A DNA stretch of 64,000 nt from assembly GCF_034424315.1 (NCBI RefSeq), contig NZ_CP139972.1, positions 2,108,001-2,172,000 of the forward strand. The letters are read 5' to 3'. Position 1 is the first letter of the stretch. Every line of letters begins with the position of its first letter. A program made the translations under genes and the position numbers. Below, piece after piece: positions 42,601 to 51,032 of the stretch. This DNA comes from Chitinophaga sancti (GTDB lineage: Bacteria; Bacteroidota; Bacteroidia; Chitinophagales; Chitinophagaceae). The notes below the pieces were generated by a model. The model saw nothing but the letters and a program-made list of their open reading frames with translations, searched no databases and was not told where the DNA came from.

Positions 42601-44597
42601 AAGTTCTTATAACTCGCCCCAGAACTGCCATCTGTATCCAGGTTCACCACCGGGCAGTTGTTCACCGCAATCTGTGCAGAGATAAGGTTATTGTCGTAAT
42701 AACACTCTTTATATTTACTACCCTGATTCACCAGACTTGACAATGTGAAAGGCGTACCTACTGCATGCCCAACCCCTCCTGATACAAATGAACCATTATC
42801 ATTCAGTACCATTGATAGCGGAATATTCACATTGCTAAAACTGCTCAGGTCCAGGTTAAAATCAAAGCTACGGCACTCACCCTGTGGTATGTCCTGGTTG
42901 AATGTACCTGTATATAATAATATCGCAGCAGGGTCAGTAGTCGGATCACCTGAATAAAAAGATACCGGCATACCACCACTACTGTTACCCGATCCCGGGT
43001 TACATACGTTCACTGTCGCCTTCACAATATTACAGGAGCCACCCTTGGCAAAGGTGATCCCTGCAGCTGTACTAAACGCCACATCCGGTCGCGAACCATA
43101 ATAATCGCAGGACAACAGGAGCTGGTAACTACTCGCCACCAGGCCCTCTTTATTAATTACCGTCAGCTGACTCTTATCTGCTGACAGGAAGAAGCTAATG
43201 TCATATACTGCTCCCGTGTTCTTAAAACCAACTGTGCCAGACGCACTACGCGTACTGGTACTATCCAGGGGAACATTCTTAAATGCATAGTTATCATCCC
43301 TTCGGGTGGCATTGTTCAAGCCCACCTGCTGATAAAAATAACCGGTTACTGTAGATTTTGTCAAGTCTATATAACCATATGCCGCCAGGGAGTTCTCATT
43401 ACTCTCCCTGTTCGTGTTGATCGCATTACCCGTTTCATTAAAATAAATGAAATTCGTACCTGAAGGAATCGTAAATGTTTTCTTTACACCCCAGGTATAA
43501 CTACCATCCAGTATAGCAGAGATATCAGAATCAATAAACTCCGTACTCATCCCCAATCCCACACGGGAATAAAATTCTACCACATAAGCATCATCAAAAT
43601 CTCTCGCATAGTTCGCATCTCTTTTTATGATCAGGTTACTTCCAGATACATAAATCGTAGGATTGTATGCACCAACCGCACCATCTGATGTAAGCTTGGC
43701 AGAATAATCACCGGTAATTTTGCCGGAACTAAACATATCGCTTGTAGAAGCAGCTGCCTTGTTACTGATCACATATGTAGACCTTCTGTTCACCGAACCA
43801 CCATTCGCCAATGTCACAAAACCATTCAGCGTACCAGCTTTCAGGTCAAAACCGAAACGCATATTAGCATAGCCCTCTTCCGTACCTGACGCCGTATACA
43901 GGTCAGTAGAACTGGAGTTCGTACCCTTTGCAGAGATGAACACGATTTCTGCACCTGTAGGAATAGGAATACTCAGATCGGTTGCCGTTGCACCTGTTCC
44001 GTGCAACAATGCCCTGATCTCAGGATTCAGTGGTATTAAAGAGTTATTATAAGGTGAAAGGTATTCTACATAATAAGAAGAATGGATACCGCTTGCTTTT
44101 TCCGTGATCGTAAGCGTATTGCCGGAAATAGCAAATTTCACGTTGTTAAGATAAGGCAGGGCATCCCCGATCTTATTAGCCTGAAGAATTGTATCACCAA
44201 GAGGTGAGTTCTTCCAGCCATATACGTTCGTACCCGTACCATCAGTATTGGTATTCTTCGCATAGTTGACATAACCGGAGGAAGTTGAATTGCCCACATC
44301 AATGATAGCATTGATAGTGATAAAATCCTCATCCCCCTGGTCGTTATCATCCGTACCGGCAGTGATACCCGTTTCGGAAGAAACATATACCGCAATAGAC
44401 TTGGTACCAGTCGGAATGGTAAATGTAGGGGCCGCGCCACCGGGCGCTCTGTATTTGGTTTCAATACCTAATACATCGGCTCTTTTACCTCCACTTGGAC
44501 TACATGGACTAAAAGGTAACTGGCCCTTTGCCAGAAATGGGAACGCTATTAAGCAAATGCAAGTGCTTAACGCTACTTTAATGAAATTTTCTTTCAT
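30624..44597 (-). CDS. Giant repeat adhesin, 4657 residues, T9SS type B
   Basis: A very large surface protein. After a signal peptide (about 26 residues) come three divergent domains of about 150 residues (30-600) sharing FTIPxGT. Next are a CxG-type Ig segment, a HYDIN-like domain (about 780-910) and cadherin-like domains. Then 28 near-identical 95-residue units (about 1246-3905) occur. Each carries NDTDVEGD (a likely calcium site), [16 protein letters not shown] and the pair CDNGTPSxCD. Two divergent units, four 92-residue cadherin-like units and a type B sorting domain follow ([14 protein letters not shown], then [10 protein letters not shown]). It is probably a long stalk for attachment. 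It forms an operon with the PorP/SprF gene. Confidence 0.95.
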   Translation of the reverse strand: MKENFIKVALSTCICLIAFPFLAKGQLPFSPCSPSGGKRADVLGIETKYRAPGGAAPTFTIPTGTKSIAVYVSSETGITAGTDDNDQGDEDFITINAIIDVGNSTSSGYVNYAKNTNTDGTGTNVYGWKNSPLGDTILQANKIGDALPYLNNVKFAISGNTLTITEKASGIHSSYYVEYLSPYNNSLIPLNPEIRALLHGTGATATDLSIPIPTGAEIVFISAKGTNSSSTDLYTASGTEEGYANMRFGFDLKAGTLNGFVTLANGGSVNRRSTYVISNKAAASTSDMFSSGKITGDYSAKLTSDGAVGAYNPTIYVSGSNLIIKRDANYARDFDDAYVVEFYSRVGLGMSTEFIDSDISAILDGSYTWGVKKTFTIPSGTNFIYFNETGNAINTNRESNENSLAAYGYIDLTKSTVTGYFYQQVGLNNATRRDDNYAFKNVPLDSTSTRSASGTVGFKNTGAVYDISFFLSADKSQLTVINKEGLVASSYQLLLSCDYYGSRPDVAFSTAAGITFAKGGSCNIVKATVNVCNPGSGNSSGGMPVSFYSGDPTTDPAAILLYTGTFNQDIPQGECRSFDFNLDLSSFSNVNIPLSMVLNDNGSFVSGGVGHAVGTPFTLSSLVNQGSKYKECYYDNNLISAQIAVNNCPVVNLDTDGSSGASYKNFINYFAAGSATGANIADNDVVVSDPDGDNISSAKIVLTNDKNGSAEYLVVNGAMPAGITVTGANTDTIRLTGVASAAAYADALKLIQYMNTLGSPNTTTRTITVEVNDGKETGPASTTSIYILTTPRVSVSGNGQTIADNKISTSTTDGTNYGVLTTTGGAVGNTFTVQNIGTGIITLTGTPQLVTIAGDAGFTVSSQPAGTSISSGGGLGFVVTFNPASHAIGTYTAVVTIKNNDSNTDRATYYFTVTAVVNNLPAVADNSVSGAEDAALAFTAANFTSVYTDPDGTALSKIKILSLPLNGSFKMNGTNITVGQEIVAADLSKIVFTPTSNWNGTTCFQWNAADGTSYATTAATMTIDITPVNDGPTMSLPTGLAVTEDTPASLKDVSFADVDAGTGAVTASFSVPTGWFNTATVAGVTVTGTGGSISLSGTLSAINTYIAGGNLTYSASHTPPAAEIITVTIADNGNTGAGGTKTATGTISLGITAVNDVPYGPDTNEEIEMNKDLVSKVTATDLDGDAITFTKSTNPAHGTVTVNGDGTYLYKPATGYVGIDSFKVAVSDGKSSSIITVHITVKKVNHAPVAVDDAVPVVEDTAKDFDVVLNDTDGDGDVLTASVVVNPVHGTVTQKPDGSFTYTPGTNYNGLDTMRYSLCDNGVPSMCDTGMVVFTVAAVNDAPVAVDDAVPVVEDVAKDFDVLVNDSDVEGDVLTAGVVVNPVHGTVTQKPDGSFTYTPDANYNGVDSIKYKVCDNGTPSMCDTGTVIFTVSPVNDAPVAVDDAVMVVEDVAKDFDVLVNDSDVEGDVLTAGVVVNPVHGTVTQKPDGSFTYTPDANYNGVDSIKYKVCDNGTPSMCDTGTVIFTVSPVNDAPVAVNDAVNVTEDIAKDFEVLSNDTDVEGDVLTATVLVNPVHGTVTQKPDGSFTYTPDANYNGVDSIKYKVCDNGTPSMCDTGTVIFTVTPVNDAPVAVNDAVNVTEDTSKDFEVLSNDTDVEGDVLTATVLVNPVHGTVNQKPDGSFTYTPDANYNGVDSIKYKVCDNGTPSMCDTGTVIFTVSPVNDAPVAVNDAVNVTEDVAKDFDVLLNDSDVEGDVLTASVVVNPVHGTVTQKPDGSFTYTPDANYNGVDSMTYRVCDNGTPSMCDTGTVTFTVSPVNDAPVAVNDAVNVTEDIAKDFEVLSNDTDVEGDVLTATVLVNPVHGTVTQKPDGSFTYTPDANYNGVDSIKYKVCDNGTPSMCDTGTVIFTVSPVNDAPVAVNDAVNVTEDTAKDFDVLSNDTDVEGDVLTATVLVNPVHGTVTQKPDGSFTYTPDANYNGVDSIKYNVCDNGTPSKCDIGTVIFTVSPVNDAPVAVNDAVNVTEDIAKDFDVLSNDTDVEGDVLTATVLVNPVHGTVNQKPDGSFTYTPNANYNGVDSIKYKVCDNGTPSMCDTGTVIFTVSPVNDAPVAVNDAVNVTEDTAKDFEVLSNDTDVEGDVLTATVVVNPVHGTVTQKPDGSFTYTPDANYNGADSIKYNVCDNGTPSKCDIGTVIFTVSPVNDAPVAVNDAVNVTEDTAKDFEVLSNDTDVEGDVLTATVVVNPVHGTVTQKPDGSFAYTPDANYNGADSIKYNVCDNGTPSKCDIGTVIFTVSPVNDAPVAVNDAVNVTEDIAKDFEVLSNDTDVEGDVLTATVLVNPVHGTVTQKPDGSFTYTPDANYNGVDSIKYKVCDNGTPSMCDTGVVIFTVSPVNDAPVAVNDAVMVVEDTAKDFEVLSNDTDVEGDVLTATVLVNPVHGTVTQKPDGSFTYTPDANYNGVDSIKYKVCDNGTPSMCDTGTVTFTVTPVNDAPVAVNDAVNVTEDIAKDFEVLSNDTDVEGDVLTATVLVNPVHGTVTQKPDGSFTYTPDANYNGADSIKYNVCDNGTPSKCDIGTVIFTVSPVNDAPVAVNDAVNVTEDMAKDFEVLSNDTDVEGDVLTAALLVNPVHGTVTQKPDGSFTYTPDANYNGVDSIKYKVCDNGTPSKCDTGTVIFTVSPVNDAPVAVNDAVNVTEDIAKDFEVLSNDTDVEGDVLTATVLVNPVHGTVTQKPDGSFTYTPDANYNGADSIKYNVCDNGTPSKCDIGTVIFTVSPVNDAPVAVNDAVNVTEDIAKDFEVLSNDTDVDGDVLTATVLVNPVHGTVTQKPDGSFTYTPDANYNGADSIKYNVCDNGTPSKCDIGTVIFTVSPVNDAPVAVNDAVNVTEDTAKDFEVLSNDTDVEGDVLTATVVLNPVHGTVTQKPDGSFTYTPDANYNGADSIKYNVCDNGTPSKCDIGTVIFTVSPVNDAPVAVNDAVNVTEDIAKDFEVLSNDTDVEGDVLTATVLVNPVHGTVTQKPDGSFTYTPDANYNGADSIKYNVCDNGTPSKCDIGTVIFTVSPVNDAPVAVNDAVNVTEDMAKDFEVLSNDTDVEGDVLTAALLVNPVHGTVTQKPDGSFTYTPDANYNGVDSIKYKVCDNGTPSKCDTGTVIFTVSPVNDAPVAVNDAVNVTEDIAKDFEVLSNDTDVEGDVLTATVLVNPVHGTVTQKPDGSFTYTPDANYNGADSIKYNVCDNGTPSKCDIGTVIFTVSPVNDAPVAVNDAVNVTEDIAKDFEVLSNDTDVDGDVLTATVLVNPVHGTVTQKPDGSFTYTPDANYNGVDSIKYKVCDNGTPSKCDIGTVTFTVTPVNDAPVAVNDAVNVTEDIAKDFEVLSNDTDVEGDVLTATVLVNPVHGTVTQKPDGSFTYTPDANYNGADSIKYNVCDNGTPSKCDIGTVIFTVSPVNDAPVAVNDAVNVTEDIAKDFEVLSNDTDVEGDVLTATVLVNPVHGTVTQKPDGSFTYTPDPNYNGVDSIKYKVCDNGTPSKCDIGTVTFTVTPVNDAPVAVNDAVNVTEDIAKDFEVLSNDTDVEGDVLTATVLVNPVHGTVTQKPDGSFTYTPDANYNGADSIKYKVCDNGTPSKCDIGTVIFTVSPVNDAPVAVNDAVNVTEDTAKDFEVLSNDTDVEGDVLTAIVLVNPVHGTVTQKPDGSFTYTPDANYNGADSIKYNVCDNGTPSKCDIGTVTFIVSPVNDAPVAVNDAVNVTEDIAKDFEVLSNDTDVEGDVLTATVLVNPVHGTVTQKPDGSFTYTPDANYNGVDSIKYKVCDNGTPSMCDTGTVIFTVSPVNDAPVAVNDAVNVTEDIAKDFEVLSNDTDVEGDVLTATVLVNPVHGTVTQKPDGSFTYTPDANYNGADSIKYNVCDNGTPSKCDIGTVTFIVSPVNDAPIAVDDAATLAEGTSANGNVLTNDYDVDGDALTASLLTPAVNGTATLDGNGHFTYTPNPNFSGKDSIVYQTCDNGTPGLCNTAVVIFTVTAINHKPIAVDDAITSLEDETYSGNVLTNDSDPDGDEISASIITLPVHGTASLTAEGIIVYTPDPNFNGKDSLVYMICDNGTPGLCDAAVVRFTVTPVNDVPVITGGDKTTTEQGKPVKDTLTATDPDGDPLTYSKGSEPAHGSVNVDDKGTYTYTPDPGFTGDDTFTVIVDDGSGNPKTVTVTVTVTPPTTTNHPPVVNGGYDITTEQDKPVKDTLTATDPDGDPLTFDKGSKPAHGDVVVDKDGTYTYTPDPGYTGTDTFTIIVDDGHGDPKTVTVTVDVKAPTTTNNPPVVTGGTTTTTEQDKPVKDTLTATDPEGGPLTYEKGSDPTHGSVKVDDDGTYTYTPDPGYTGDDTFTIIVKDDKGNTTAVTVTVTVTTPNKAPVVTGGTTTTTEQDKPVKDTLTATDPEGGPLTYEKGSDPTHGSVKVDDDGTYTYTPDPGYTGDDAFTIIVKDDKGNTTTVTVAVKVTIPDNSNNPLAFNDSITVVANTPIDIDVLANDSARTSTFDPGSVRVVDQPAHGSVVVNSNGTVTYTPATGYTGEDTFTYQVTTADGKTTNIATVKISTSFAEITVPTLFTPNGDGRNDVFEIRGLSQYAETELIIVNRWGNEVFRSKNYQNTWKGEGLNEGTYYYLLRIRRTASSGWEVIKGYTTLVRNFNN
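31170..32320 (-). repeat. Four tandem cadherin-like units within the adhesin gene
   Basis: Four units of about 276-290 bp coding for [24 protein letters not shown] domains. The two units nearest the 3' end are almost identical over about 200 bp at a spacing of 276 bp. These units lack the cysteine pair found in the main array. Confidence 0.85.
34700..35730 (-). repeat. Higher-order repeat copy 1 (period 1425 bp)
   Basis: About 1.03 kb that matches 36125-37155 with only a handful of differences, at an offset of 1425 bp (5 x 285). Both copies hold the rare EDMAKDF and TAALLVN variants. Confidence 0.85.
36125..37155 (-). repeat. Higher-order repeat copy 2 (period 1425 bp)
   Basis: The partner of 34700-35730. 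Identity breaks down near 37140, where one copy has caggtgttactg and the other caggggagactg. Confidence 0.85.
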
Positions 44598-44815
44598 AGG
44601 TACACGAAAAAGTGCGCGGACGTGAAGCCAGTGATTTCATAGATTTCAGGTAGTGTTGCACCATGGAAACGGTCAAGACATACCCTTGGCCAAAGAAAAT
44701 ACAGGTGATGATGATGACATCACGAACAATGCGAATTTTACTGAACAATGCGTTTTCGGGCAATATAAACCCGTAATTTTCGTACGGATTACAGGCTTAA
44801 CAATTGCCTAAGGCG

Positions 44816-44823
44816 CAAATATA
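44816..44823 (-). promoter_or_regulatory. Candidate -7 box of the giant adhesin operon
   Basis: Read on the minus strand the bases are TATATTTG, an exact TAnnTTTG match. Transcription from here would give a leader of about 210 nt before the ATG at 44597. The leader holds small hairpins such as CCGTA-N7-TACGG and GGG-N9-CCC. Confidence 0.5.
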
Positions 44824-44886
44824 TAAATATTTGTCGTATATATTTAAAAAATTAATTGAAGATTTTATCTGATTTGCAGACAGTAA

Positions 44887-45033
44887 GGAAATAAGCGCCG
44901 AAATTCAACCCTCAAACAAACCAACTGGACCATCTCCGAAATCGGGTATTGCCTGGACTTTGAAGAGGTGGCACATTTCTCTAATTTCTTCAGAAAACAA
45001 ACAACGCTGTCGCCTGTCGCTTTCAGGGAGTGA
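44887..45033 (+). pseudogene. Remnant of an AraC-family regulator (C-terminal HTH end)
   Basis: A 48-codon open stretch, without a start codon, ends in TGA at 45031-45033. It encodes the last part of an AraC DNA-binding domain: TNWTISEIGYCLDFEEVAHF, then SNFFRKQTTLSPVAFRE. The frame is closed upstream by TAA at 44884, and the region before that is AT-rich and non-coding. The rest of the gene is gone. The fragment lies between the adhesin promoter and the GH114-like gene. Confidence 0.75.
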
Positions 45034-45231
45034 AATGCCGTTATCTGCCAGACCACGAAGATTTGAACTTTGCAAACCCGCAATATTCACCCCGGGAAAC
45101 CAACATTTATTTAAATCAATGGCGTTGAGAATCATCTCCAAAGAATCCATAAGCTTTTGTTAAAACCCCTCAGGGCCCAAACGGTATAAAATTTTAATCT
45201 AATTTTACCCGATAACCATAACCGTATTTTT

Positions 45232-46254
45232 ATGAGACCTATACTTTTAATTCCATTTGCGCTATTCATCTTCAGCGCATGTAGCAAGACCAATGATCCT
45301 GATCCAAAATCAGGCTCCAACAATGACAGCGCTGCGGTCGATACCAGCACCACCACCAGCGATTACAAACAATCCATGCGCAATTTCGTGATCGGCATCA
45401 GCAGGTACGCAAAGGCTGCGCATAGCGGTTTTATTGTCGTTCCTCAAAATGGTATTGAACTGGTAACAAAGAACGGGGAAAGCTCCGGCACTCCGGATAC
45501 CGCCTACCTGAATGCAATTGATGCCAATGGCCAGGAAGACCTCTACTATGGATATGACAATGATGATGTGGCAACCCCTACCAGCACCGTCAATTACCTG
45601 AATCCATTGCTGAAGATCTCCAAAAACGCAGGCAATACCATCCTCGTGACTGACTATTGCTCCACGCATTCTAAAATGACAGATTCATATACGAAGAATA
45701 ACGCGCAAGGATATATTTCCTTCGCCGCCGATTCCCGTGGTCTGGATGATATCCCTGCCTTTCCCTCTCCGATCTATGCGGAGAATAGTACTGCTGTAAG
45801 CAGCATTGGCCAGGTGAAGAATTTTCTCTACCTGATTGATCCCGCCAGTGGGTTTAGTTCCAAAACTGCCTTTATCAATGCGGTGAAAGCTACAAACTAT
45901 GACCTGCTGATCACCGATCTTTATTTTAATAATAGTGCATTTACCGCCGCAGAACTCGCAGCATTAAAAAAGAAAGCCAACGGCGGAACAAGACTGGTAA
46001 TCTCTTACATGTCTATCGGCGAAGCAGAAGACTACAGGTATTACTGGCAGTCCGGCTGGACCAGTACAAAACCCGCCTGGTTAGATGCTGAAAACCCTGA
46101 ATGGAAAGGAAATTACAAAGTGAAGTACTGGTATAGTGCCTGGCAGAAGATCATTTATGGAAACGACAGCTCTTATACTAAGAAGATATTGGATGCAGGA
46201 TTTGATGGGGTGTACCTGGATATTATCGATGCATTTGAGTATTACGAAAAATAG
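45232..46254 (+). CDS. GH114-like (TM1410/MJ1477-type) glycosidase lipoprotein
   Basis: A 340-residue lipoprotein. The lipobox Cys lies in FIFSAC (about residue 17), followed by a Ser/Thr/Asp linker. The catalytic part resembles the TM1410/MJ1477 family, related to GH114 endo-alpha-1,4-polygalactosaminidase. It contains NFLYLIDPASGFSSK, YDLLITDLYFN, RLVISYMSIGEAEDYRYYW and GFDGVYLDIIDAFEYY. The Asp and Glu in ITDLYF and SIGEAE are likely catalytic residues. The family may act on galactosaminogalactan-type exopolysaccharide; the substrate here is an inference. The protein ends soon after YLDIIDAFEYYEK, where longer homologues have further helices. Confidence 0.82.
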   Translation: MRPILLIPFALFIFSACSKTNDPDPKSGSNNDSAAVDTSTTTSDYKQSMRNFVIGISRYAKAAHSGFIVVPQNGIELVTKNGESSGTPDTAYLNAIDANGQEDLYYGYDNDDVATPTSTVNYLNPLLKISKNAGNTILVTDYCSTHSKMTDSYTKNNAQGYISFAADSRGLDDIPAFPSPIYAENSTAVSSIGQVKNFLYLIDPASGFSSKTAFINAVKATNYDLLITDLYFNNSAFTAAELAALKKKANGGTRLVISYMSIGEAEDYRYYWQSGWTSTKPAWLDAENPEWKGNYKVKYWYSAWQKIIYGNDSSYTKKILDAGFDGVYLDIIDAFEYYEK

Positions 46255-46265
46255 CTGGCATACAA

Positions 46266-46371
46266 AGGTTGTATCAAAAATAAACCTTCCCGGGTTTAAC
46301 CGGAATACCCGGTGAAGAGCGTTTATAAATATGAACTGCTCAATACCCACAGGCTATTTTTGATACAACCT
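46266..46371. repeat. 106-bp palindromic element with perfect 17-bp terminal inverted repeats
   Basis: AGGTTGTATCAAAAATA (46266-46282) and its exact reverse complement (46355-46371) enclose 72 bp. Inside are two further hairpins: CCGGGT-N11-ACCCGG, and GAGCGTT with AACTGCTC. The right arm overlaps the stop codon of the TfoX gene. On the plus strand TTTTTTCTTCTT follows. It may be a terminator, a structured RNA or a small non-autonomous mobile element (MITE). No second copy is seen in the window. Confidence 0.7.
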
Positions 46372-46705
46372 ATTTTTTCTTCTTAGATGATTTTGCCATC
46401 GGGTTATATGCCAAAGCCAGGTTGATCCAATAATCAAAATCCGCCTTCGTTCGCATCCCCGTTTCATCTACCAGCACATATCCCTTCATCGGGCGATTGA
46501 AGTCCATCTGCCGGCAGCCATTTCTTTCCAGGACCTCGTCCTGCATAGCCGGATCTATCCTTACCATCATCGCGTCTTTATATACTCCCACCAGGATCTT
46601 ATCATTGTACATGAACGCCAGGCCTCCCATCATGCGGAGTTCCTTCAGGTTAGAAAGATCTTCCAGCCGTTCGCGAATACGGTTTGTCAATAATTCATTA
46701 TCCAT
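46370..46705 (-). CDS. TfoX/Sxy N-terminal family protein
   Basis: A 111-residue cytoplasmic protein matching the TfoX N-terminal domain: LKELRMMGGLAFMYNDKILVGV, then MVRIDP, then MKGYVLVDETGM. It ends in a lysine-rich tail. In Gammaproteobacteria TfoX/Sxy promotes competence gene expression. In Bacteroidota the short single-domain form has no proven role, and no competence genes are nearby. Its stop codon lies inside the palindromic element. Confidence 0.88.
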   Translation of the reverse strand: MDNELLTNRIRERLEDLSNLKELRMMGGLAFMYNDKILVGVYKDAMMVRIDPAMQDEVLERNGCRQMDFNRPMKGYVLVDETGMRTKADFDYWINLALAYNPMAKSSKKKK

Positions 46706-46718
46706 TGTTGGAAGATAA

Positions 46719-47651
46719 TTATTTTTCCGGCGCCAACCATACTACCTTTTGCGAAGACTGGTGCGGCGCACCAATTATATCCTTATACAACAAAGGTCTC
46801 CTGGCCTGTAAATACCGGTATCCTCCCGCCTGTTCCAGTTTTTCTTTTGTAAGCACTGCCGTCGCCATATCATTATCCAGCGCACGACATTCTGCAATCA
46901 CATCACCAAATGGATCAAGGATCATCGAACAACCATTTTTCAACTGGTCATCATCCATCCCAATGGCATTTGCAAAGATGCAATACACCCCATTGTCATA
47001 AGCCCTGGCAGGCAACCATTTCATAAGCCATTGCCGGCCTTTTAAGCCATCAAATTCTATCCGCAGACTGGTAGGATCATTTACCCTGTTATTCCACAAT
47101 GCCGGGTCTACAAAGCCCGCTCCCGGCCTTGTACTGGGTGTACACATGGTGACATGTGGCATCAAAATGATTTCTGCCCCCAACAAACGGGTGGCCCTTA
47201 CATTTTCAATGATGTTATTGTCATAACAGATCAACATCCCGATCTTCCAGCCATGCAGCTCAAATACACAATATTCATTCCCCGGCGTTAAATGTGAGTT
47301 AATAAACGGATGTAATTTCCTGAACTTTGCCAGCAACCCTGTTTTATCTACACAAACATAGGCCTTGTAAATATGGTCTCCCTCCCGCTCAAATAATCCT
47401 GCAGCAATAGCAATGTCATATTTAGCAGCGATGTCAATGAGCGCTTTTGTGGAAGGCCCTGAAGGAATCGGCTCCGCCAGTTCCCATAGTTCCTCCCGGG
47501 ATAAATGACGGGCAAATGTATAGCCCGTTACCGAGCATTCATGAAATACGATGAGTTCAGACGCCGCTGTAGCAGCGTATTTTTCTATCACGGAGAGATT
47601 ATAAGCCTTGTCCCCGCTACGATGTTCGAATTGTACGGTTGTCACTTTCAT
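46719..47651 (-). CDS. Carbon-nitrogen hydrolase (nitrilase superfamily)
   Basis: A 310-residue amidase/nitrilase-fold enzyme. The catalytic triad is visible: Glu38 in IVFHECSVTGY, Lys112 in KFRKLHPF and Cys142 in GMLICYDNN. The sequence resembles amidases of the N-carbamoyl or aliphatic amide type more than true nitrilases. The substrate is not known. The gene lies 28 bp downstream of an AraC-type regulator on the same strand, so the pair is probably one unit. No nitrile hydratase or cyanate genes are present. Confidence 0.9.
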   Translation of the reverse strand: MKVTTVQFEHRSGDKAYNLSVIEKYAATAASELIVFHECSVTGYTFARHLSREELWELAEPIPSGPSTKALIDIAAKYDIAIAAGLFEREGDHIYKAYVCVDKTGLLAKFRKLHPFINSHLTPGNEYCVFELHGWKIGMLICYDNNIIENVRATRLLGAEIILMPHVTMCTPSTRPGAGFVDPALWNNRVNDPTSLRIEFDGLKGRQWLMKWLPARAYDNGVYCIFANAIGMDDDQLKNGCSMILDPFGDVIAECRALDNDMATAVLTKEKLEQAGGYRYLQARRPLLYKDIIGAPHQSSQKVVWLAPEK

Positions 47652-47679
47652 AACACGAAGGTAGGCCCCCTCTCCAAAC

Positions 47680-48402
47680 TTAAATTGTACAATTCCGACT
47701 TAGGAAATTACTGGCCAGGGGATAATTGTGATGGAGATAATGCCGGGGGGTAAGACCCGTGAGTTTCTTAAAATCCTTAATCGCATGCGATTGGTCAAAA
47801 TATCCATTTTCAAAAACAAGTGGGGTGATAGCTGCGTCTTTCCTGAGTGACTTTAAAAAAGTATGCGTCCTCACAATGTTACAATACTTAGCAGGGCTGA
47901 TCCCTACGCTGACTTTAAACCGTCTCTCCAGCTGCCGCTCCTGGTAACCGGAAAAATCCTGCAACTGCGCCAGGGATACCAGTCCTTTTTGCTGATCAAT
48001 AAAATTGATACAAGCCTGTGTGAGTGAACAAGGCGCCTGCTGTAAGCCGCTGAAAAATTCATCGGCCGTTTCCCTGCCGGGTGGCTGCCTGAAAATAAGT
48101 GACAGGTCGATGAACCGATCCTTCAATACCGTTGCAGGAATACCCGTTAATGCATGCAGGCCAAATGGCCGGAATACAACAATCAATAAAGATCCTGCGT
48201 AATACAGATCCTTAAAACCTGAGATCTGGCCGTAAGCAAATGAAGAAGGTAAACATTCACCGTCCAGGATCATCTCGCCATCGCAAAATACAATACCGGG
48301 ATTGCCATCAGAAAAAAAACGAATAGGTGTGCGGACAGGATTCTCTATAAAAAGATAATGCCTGATAAATGGACGGAGCGATATAGCTGGCAGCACCTGC
48401 AT
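47680..48402 (-). CDS. AraC family transcriptional regulator
   Basis: A 240-residue regulator. An N-terminal ligand-like domain (DUF6597/AraC-binding style; SLRPFIRHYLFIENP, then FFSDGNPGIVF) is followed by a C-terminal double HTH (LAQLQDFSGYQERQLERRFK, then ENGYFDQSHAIKDFKKLTGLTP). The ATG at 48402 gives the normal start. A TATATTTA box ends three bases upstream of it on the minus strand, which suggests a nearly leaderless message. It probably controls the nitrilase gene downstream. The effector is unknown. Confidence 0.88.
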   Translation of the reverse strand: MQVLPAISLRPFIRHYLFIENPVRTPIRFFSDGNPGIVFCDGEMILDGECLPSSFAYGQISGFKDLYYAGSLLIVVFRPFGLHALTGIPATVLKDRFIDLSLIFRQPPGRETADEFFSGLQQAPCSLTQACINFIDQQKGLVSLAQLQDFSGYQERQLERRFKVSVGISPAKYCNIVRTHTFLKSLRKDAAITPLVFENGYFDQSHAIKDFKKLTGLTPRHYLHHNYPLASNFLSRNCTI

Positions 48403-48414
48403 ACTGTAAATATA

Positions 48415-48447
48415 CCAAAAAAGAGGCTGCCGGGAAACAGCCCCTTT
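48415..48447 (-). terminator. Terminator after the isochorismatase-like gene
   Basis: On the minus strand the stem AAGGGGCTG / CAGCCTCTT (one G-U) with an 8-nt loop is followed by TTTTT. It separates the MFS-hydrolase unit from the AraC gene, whose start is only about 13 bp further on. Confidence 0.8.
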
Positions 48448-48455
48448 CTCTTCAA

Positions 48456-49004
48456 CTATTTCGTCCATTCCGCCACTGTCAGCACTTCGCCTTGTTTGTT
48501 AAAAATCCTGGTTGTTAAAAAATCATGTACTTCCTGCTCCCTGTCTGCACAGGCATCGGAGAGTACCTTAATCCGGAAATCCTTGTCAGCCGCCTCCCTC
48601 AAAGTAGACAATACCACCCCGCTGGTAGCGATACCCGTCAACACAATCTCCTCGATTTTCAAAGACCGCAGCAGCACTTCCAGGTCACTACCCGCAAATG
48701 CACTCACCCTGCGTTTTATCACCACGGGCTCGTTTTCCAATGGTTCCAGGTCCGGGTGGATCTTCATAAAATCAGCAGGTGCGATGCCTGCAAATTGCTG
48801 TTTAGCGGCACTGAATCCCTTGTTATTCGCACTGATCTCCGGCGCACCAGGCCTGAAGCCGACCACTACATAAATCACCGGGATACTTTTACTACGTGCG
48901 CTGGCAATCGCTGTTGCCACCTTTGCAGTCACTGCCGGACCCGCACCAAAGCTGCTCAGCATGGCAGCCTGCATGTCCATTACCAATAAAGCGGTGTTAC
49001 TCAT
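48456..49004 (-). CDS. Isochorismatase-like hydrolase lacking the catalytic cysteine
   Basis: A 182-residue cysteine-hydrolase-fold protein. Asp10 (LLVMDMQ) and Lys97 (VVIKRRVSAF) are in place. The position normally held by Cys is Val130 in LTGIATSGVVLSTLREA. Loss of Cys is also known in some true isochorismatases, which act on a vinyl ether with Asp and Lys, so the protein may still be active but not as an amidase. Its ATG overlaps the TGA of the MFS exporter (ATGA), so the two are translationally coupled. Control by the upstream TetR is likely. Confidence 0.88.
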   Translation of the reverse strand: MSNTALLVMDMQAAMLSSFGAGPAVTAKVATAIASARSKSIPVIYVVVGFRPGAPEISANNKGFSAAKQQFAGIAPADFMKIHPDLEPLENEPVVIKRRVSAFAGSDLEVLLRSLKIEEIVLTGIATSGVVLSTLREAADKDFRIKVLSDACADREQEVHDFLTTRIFNKQGEVLTVAEWTK

Positions 49005-50218
49005 TTTGTTGTTTTGAGATAGTTGGAAAATATAAATGCTATGACAAACGCAATACCTCCCTGGATCAACATCGTGAGCGGTGCTGATATTTTCTGGGAG
49101 GCCGTACCTGCTAATAAACTTCCTAATGGCAGCATACCAAAGTAGGCCATCGCGATATAACTCATCACCCTTCCCCGCATATGCGCAGCCGCCTCTACCT
49201 GGATAATGGTGATGCTGGCAGTCATCGGTAACAGGGATGCCAGGCCAATCACTACTGCAAAAGGCAAGGCGACATAAAAAGAACTACAACGGGAAAAACC
49301 AACCAGTCCAATCCCCAGTACCACGATACTCGCCAGCAGGATGACCGTCAGGTGGCCACTCTTTTTCAAGGATGCCAGGAACAAACTGCCCGCTATAGAT
49401 CCGGCGCCTACTGCACTGGCAATATATCCAAAGGTGCGGGCATTGCCCTGGAAGATCACCTTGGCAAATACCGGCATCAGGGTATCATAAGGCAGTACCA
49501 GTAAGCCCATGCACATGACCAGGATAATAATGATCCCGATACGCGGGGTTTGCCGCAGGTACATAAAACCCTCCGATAATTCAGTCAGCGCAGCCTGCTT
49601 ATTTTGAGGGGCTACAAATGCGGGCAATTTTATCAGCAACAAAGAACCGATCACCGCAAGAAAACTAAACGTATTTAATGCAAAACAGGTATACGCCCCA
49701 TACGCCTGCAACACAATTCCCGATACCGCCGGCCCTATTAACCTGGCAATATTCACCATGGCCGAATTCAGGGCCAGCGCATTCGTGATGTCTTCCTTAT
49801 TATCTACCAGTTCGTGCACCATCGGTTGCCGGGCCGGTGTATCAAATGCATTCACGATGCCTAACACCACACTCAGCGCCAGGATCTGCCATACCTGGTA
49901 ATGCCCACTGAAAGTAAGGATCGTCAACATCAGGGACTGGATCAAAGATGCCACCTGCGTGACCAGTAAAATCTGACGGCGACTATACCTGTCTGATACA
50001 ATCCCCCCTACCAGCGAAAACAAAAACGATGGAAACTGCTGCATAAACACCGCCAGGCCCAGCATGTAAGCAGAATGTGTAATGGAATACACCACCCAGC
50101 TCACGGCCGTTCTCTGCATCCAGGTACCAATCTGTGAAATAGACTGCCCATAAAAAAACAACGCATAATTCCTGTTCCGAAATGCCCTGAAAGCATTCCC
50201 TTTTCCAGCTTGAATCAT
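49001..50218 (-). CDS. MFS transporter (EntS-like, MFS_3 family)
   Basis: A 405-residue exporter with about 12 helices. The start region is typical of the family: AFRAFRNRNYALFFYGQSIS, IGTWMQRTAVSWVVY and GGIVSDRYSRRQILL (motif A). VVLGIVNAFDTPARQ and RGRVMSYIAMAYFG follow. Members export siderophores, drugs or related small molecules. The ATG at 50218 is chosen over a start 17 codons upstream, which would read through the operator at 50237-50265. It is co-regulated with tetR upstream and coupled to the isochorismatase-like gene downstream. Confidence 0.9.
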   Translation of the reverse strand: MIQAGKGNAFRAFRNRNYALFFYGQSISQIGTWMQRTAVSWVVYSITHSAYMLGLAVFMQQFPSFLFSLVGGIVSDRYSRRQILLVTQVASLIQSLMLTILTFSGHYQVWQILALSVVLGIVNAFDTPARQPMVHELVDNKEDITNALALNSAMVNIARLIGPAVSGIVLQAYGAYTCFALNTFSFLAVIGSLLLIKLPAFVAPQNKQAALTELSEGFMYLRQTPRIGIIIILVMCMGLLVLPYDTLMPVFAKVIFQGNARTFGYIASAVGAGSIAGSLFLASLKKSGHLTVILLASIVVLGIGLVGFSRCSSFYVALPFAVVIGLASLLPMTASITIIQVEAAAHMRGRVMSYIAMAYFGMLPLGSLLAGTASQKISAPLTMLIQGGIAFVIAFIFSNYLKTTK

Positions 50219-50236
50219 ATATTTCAAACATTGACC

Positions 50237-50265
50237 TTTCGACACATTTTGATAATTTGTCGAAA
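50237..50265. promoter_or_regulatory. TetR operator upstream of the MFS gene
   Basis: TTTCGACA (50237-50244), a 13-bp spacer and TGTCGAAA (50258-50265) form a perfect 8-bp inverted repeat. It lies just upstream of the MFS start and 17 bp after the tetR stop codon. The same half-site and spacing recur upstream of tetR. Confidence 0.75.
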
Positions 50266-50282
50266 ACAAGAGAAAAAAAAAG

Positions 50283-50855
50283 CTAGCTTTTTATAGCCAG
50301 CATTGTCATACGAACCAGTGCATCAATAGCAGGTTCCATACGTGTATAACTATTTTCAAGCTCAAACTCGCGTTTAAAACCACGCAGGCTGCTTGTAAAT
50401 ACAAATATAATTGAGTCCTTATCCTCCGGGGAGAAATCGGCCAAAACACGGTTCAGTAATGCCAGTTCATCCTTCCGGATCTTTTTCTGGATCACTTTTT
50501 TCCGTTGCGTATATTGCGACAATTCATCCGGGTTCATCGCCGTTTCAAACATGTCGAAAAACACCTTCCGCTTGCGGCCAATCTTTGTTTTGGTAATGCC
50601 ATAGGCACGCAACTTTCCTTCCACCGTCTCCTCCCTGTCTACCATGCGGGTGATCTCCGCTATGATCTCATCTATCTCCGCACTCATCACGGCATCAAAG
50701 ACCTCATCCTTGTTCCTGTAATAATAATACAAGGAACTTCTTCCCTTGCCAATCGCCTTCGCCACATCATCCATCGTTACCTTCTGATAACCATGTTTCT
50801 GAAATAGCTGCTGCGCCGCCTGCAGAATTTGCTGTTGTATTATATCTTCCGGCAT
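50283..50855 (-). CDS. TetR/AcrR family repressor
   Basis: A 190-residue regulator. The N-terminal HTH is clear (ILQAAQQLFQKHGYQKVTMD, then GKGRSSLYYYYRNKDEVF), followed by an all-helical ligand domain with KRKVFFDMFETAMNP. The ATG at 50855 is preferred. The longer frame from 50885 would begin inside the operator at 50876-50906. Two matched operators, one before tetR and one before the MFS gene, point to autoregulation and control of the exporter-hydrolase pair. The ligand is unknown. Confidence 0.9.
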   Translation of the reverse strand: MPEDIIQQQILQAAQQLFQKHGYQKVTMDDVAKAIGKGRSSLYYYYRNKDEVFDAVMSAEIDEIIAEITRMVDREETVEGKLRAYGITKTKIGRKRKVFFDMFETAMNPDELSQYTQRKKVIQKKIRKDELALLNRVLADFSPEDKDSIIFVFTSSLRGFKREFELENSYTRMEPAIDALVRMTMLAIKS

Positions 50856-50875
50856 ACCATGCAAAGGTAAAACTA

Positions 50876-50906
50876 TTTTCGACATTTAAACAATAAATAT
50901 CGAAAA
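50876..50906. promoter_or_regulatory. TetR operator upstream of tetR
   Basis: TTTTCGACA, a 13-bp spacer and TATCGAAAA. It matches the operator at 50237-50265 in half-site and spacing, with one changed base. It ends 20 bp upstream of the preferred tetR ATG. Confidence 0.7.
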
Positions 50907-50935
50907 GATAGAAACTGACTTTGCTTTTAAATCAC

Positions 50936-50988
50936 AAAAAAAGCCGTCGATAGTGGCTAATACCGAAGGCATCAGCCACTATCGACGG
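50936..50988 (-). terminator. Terminator of the AsmA-like gene
   Basis: A perfect 15-bp stem CCGTCGATAGTGGCT / AGCCACTATCGACGG with a 15-nt loop. Read on the minus strand it is followed by GGC and then TTTTTTT. Confidence 0.88.
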
Positions 50989-51032
50989 GAGTAATGGCCT
51001 ACGGCCGGCCTAAGCATAAAATTGAAATACTA

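Noticed and set aside
44905..45150. Minus-strand frame of 81 codons
   Set aside because: Antisense of the AraC relic; the plus-strand reading has clear homology and this one has none.
50856..50885. Upstream ATG for the tetR gene
   Set aside because: It would begin inside the predicted operator. It remains possible if the repressor acts by blocking initiation.
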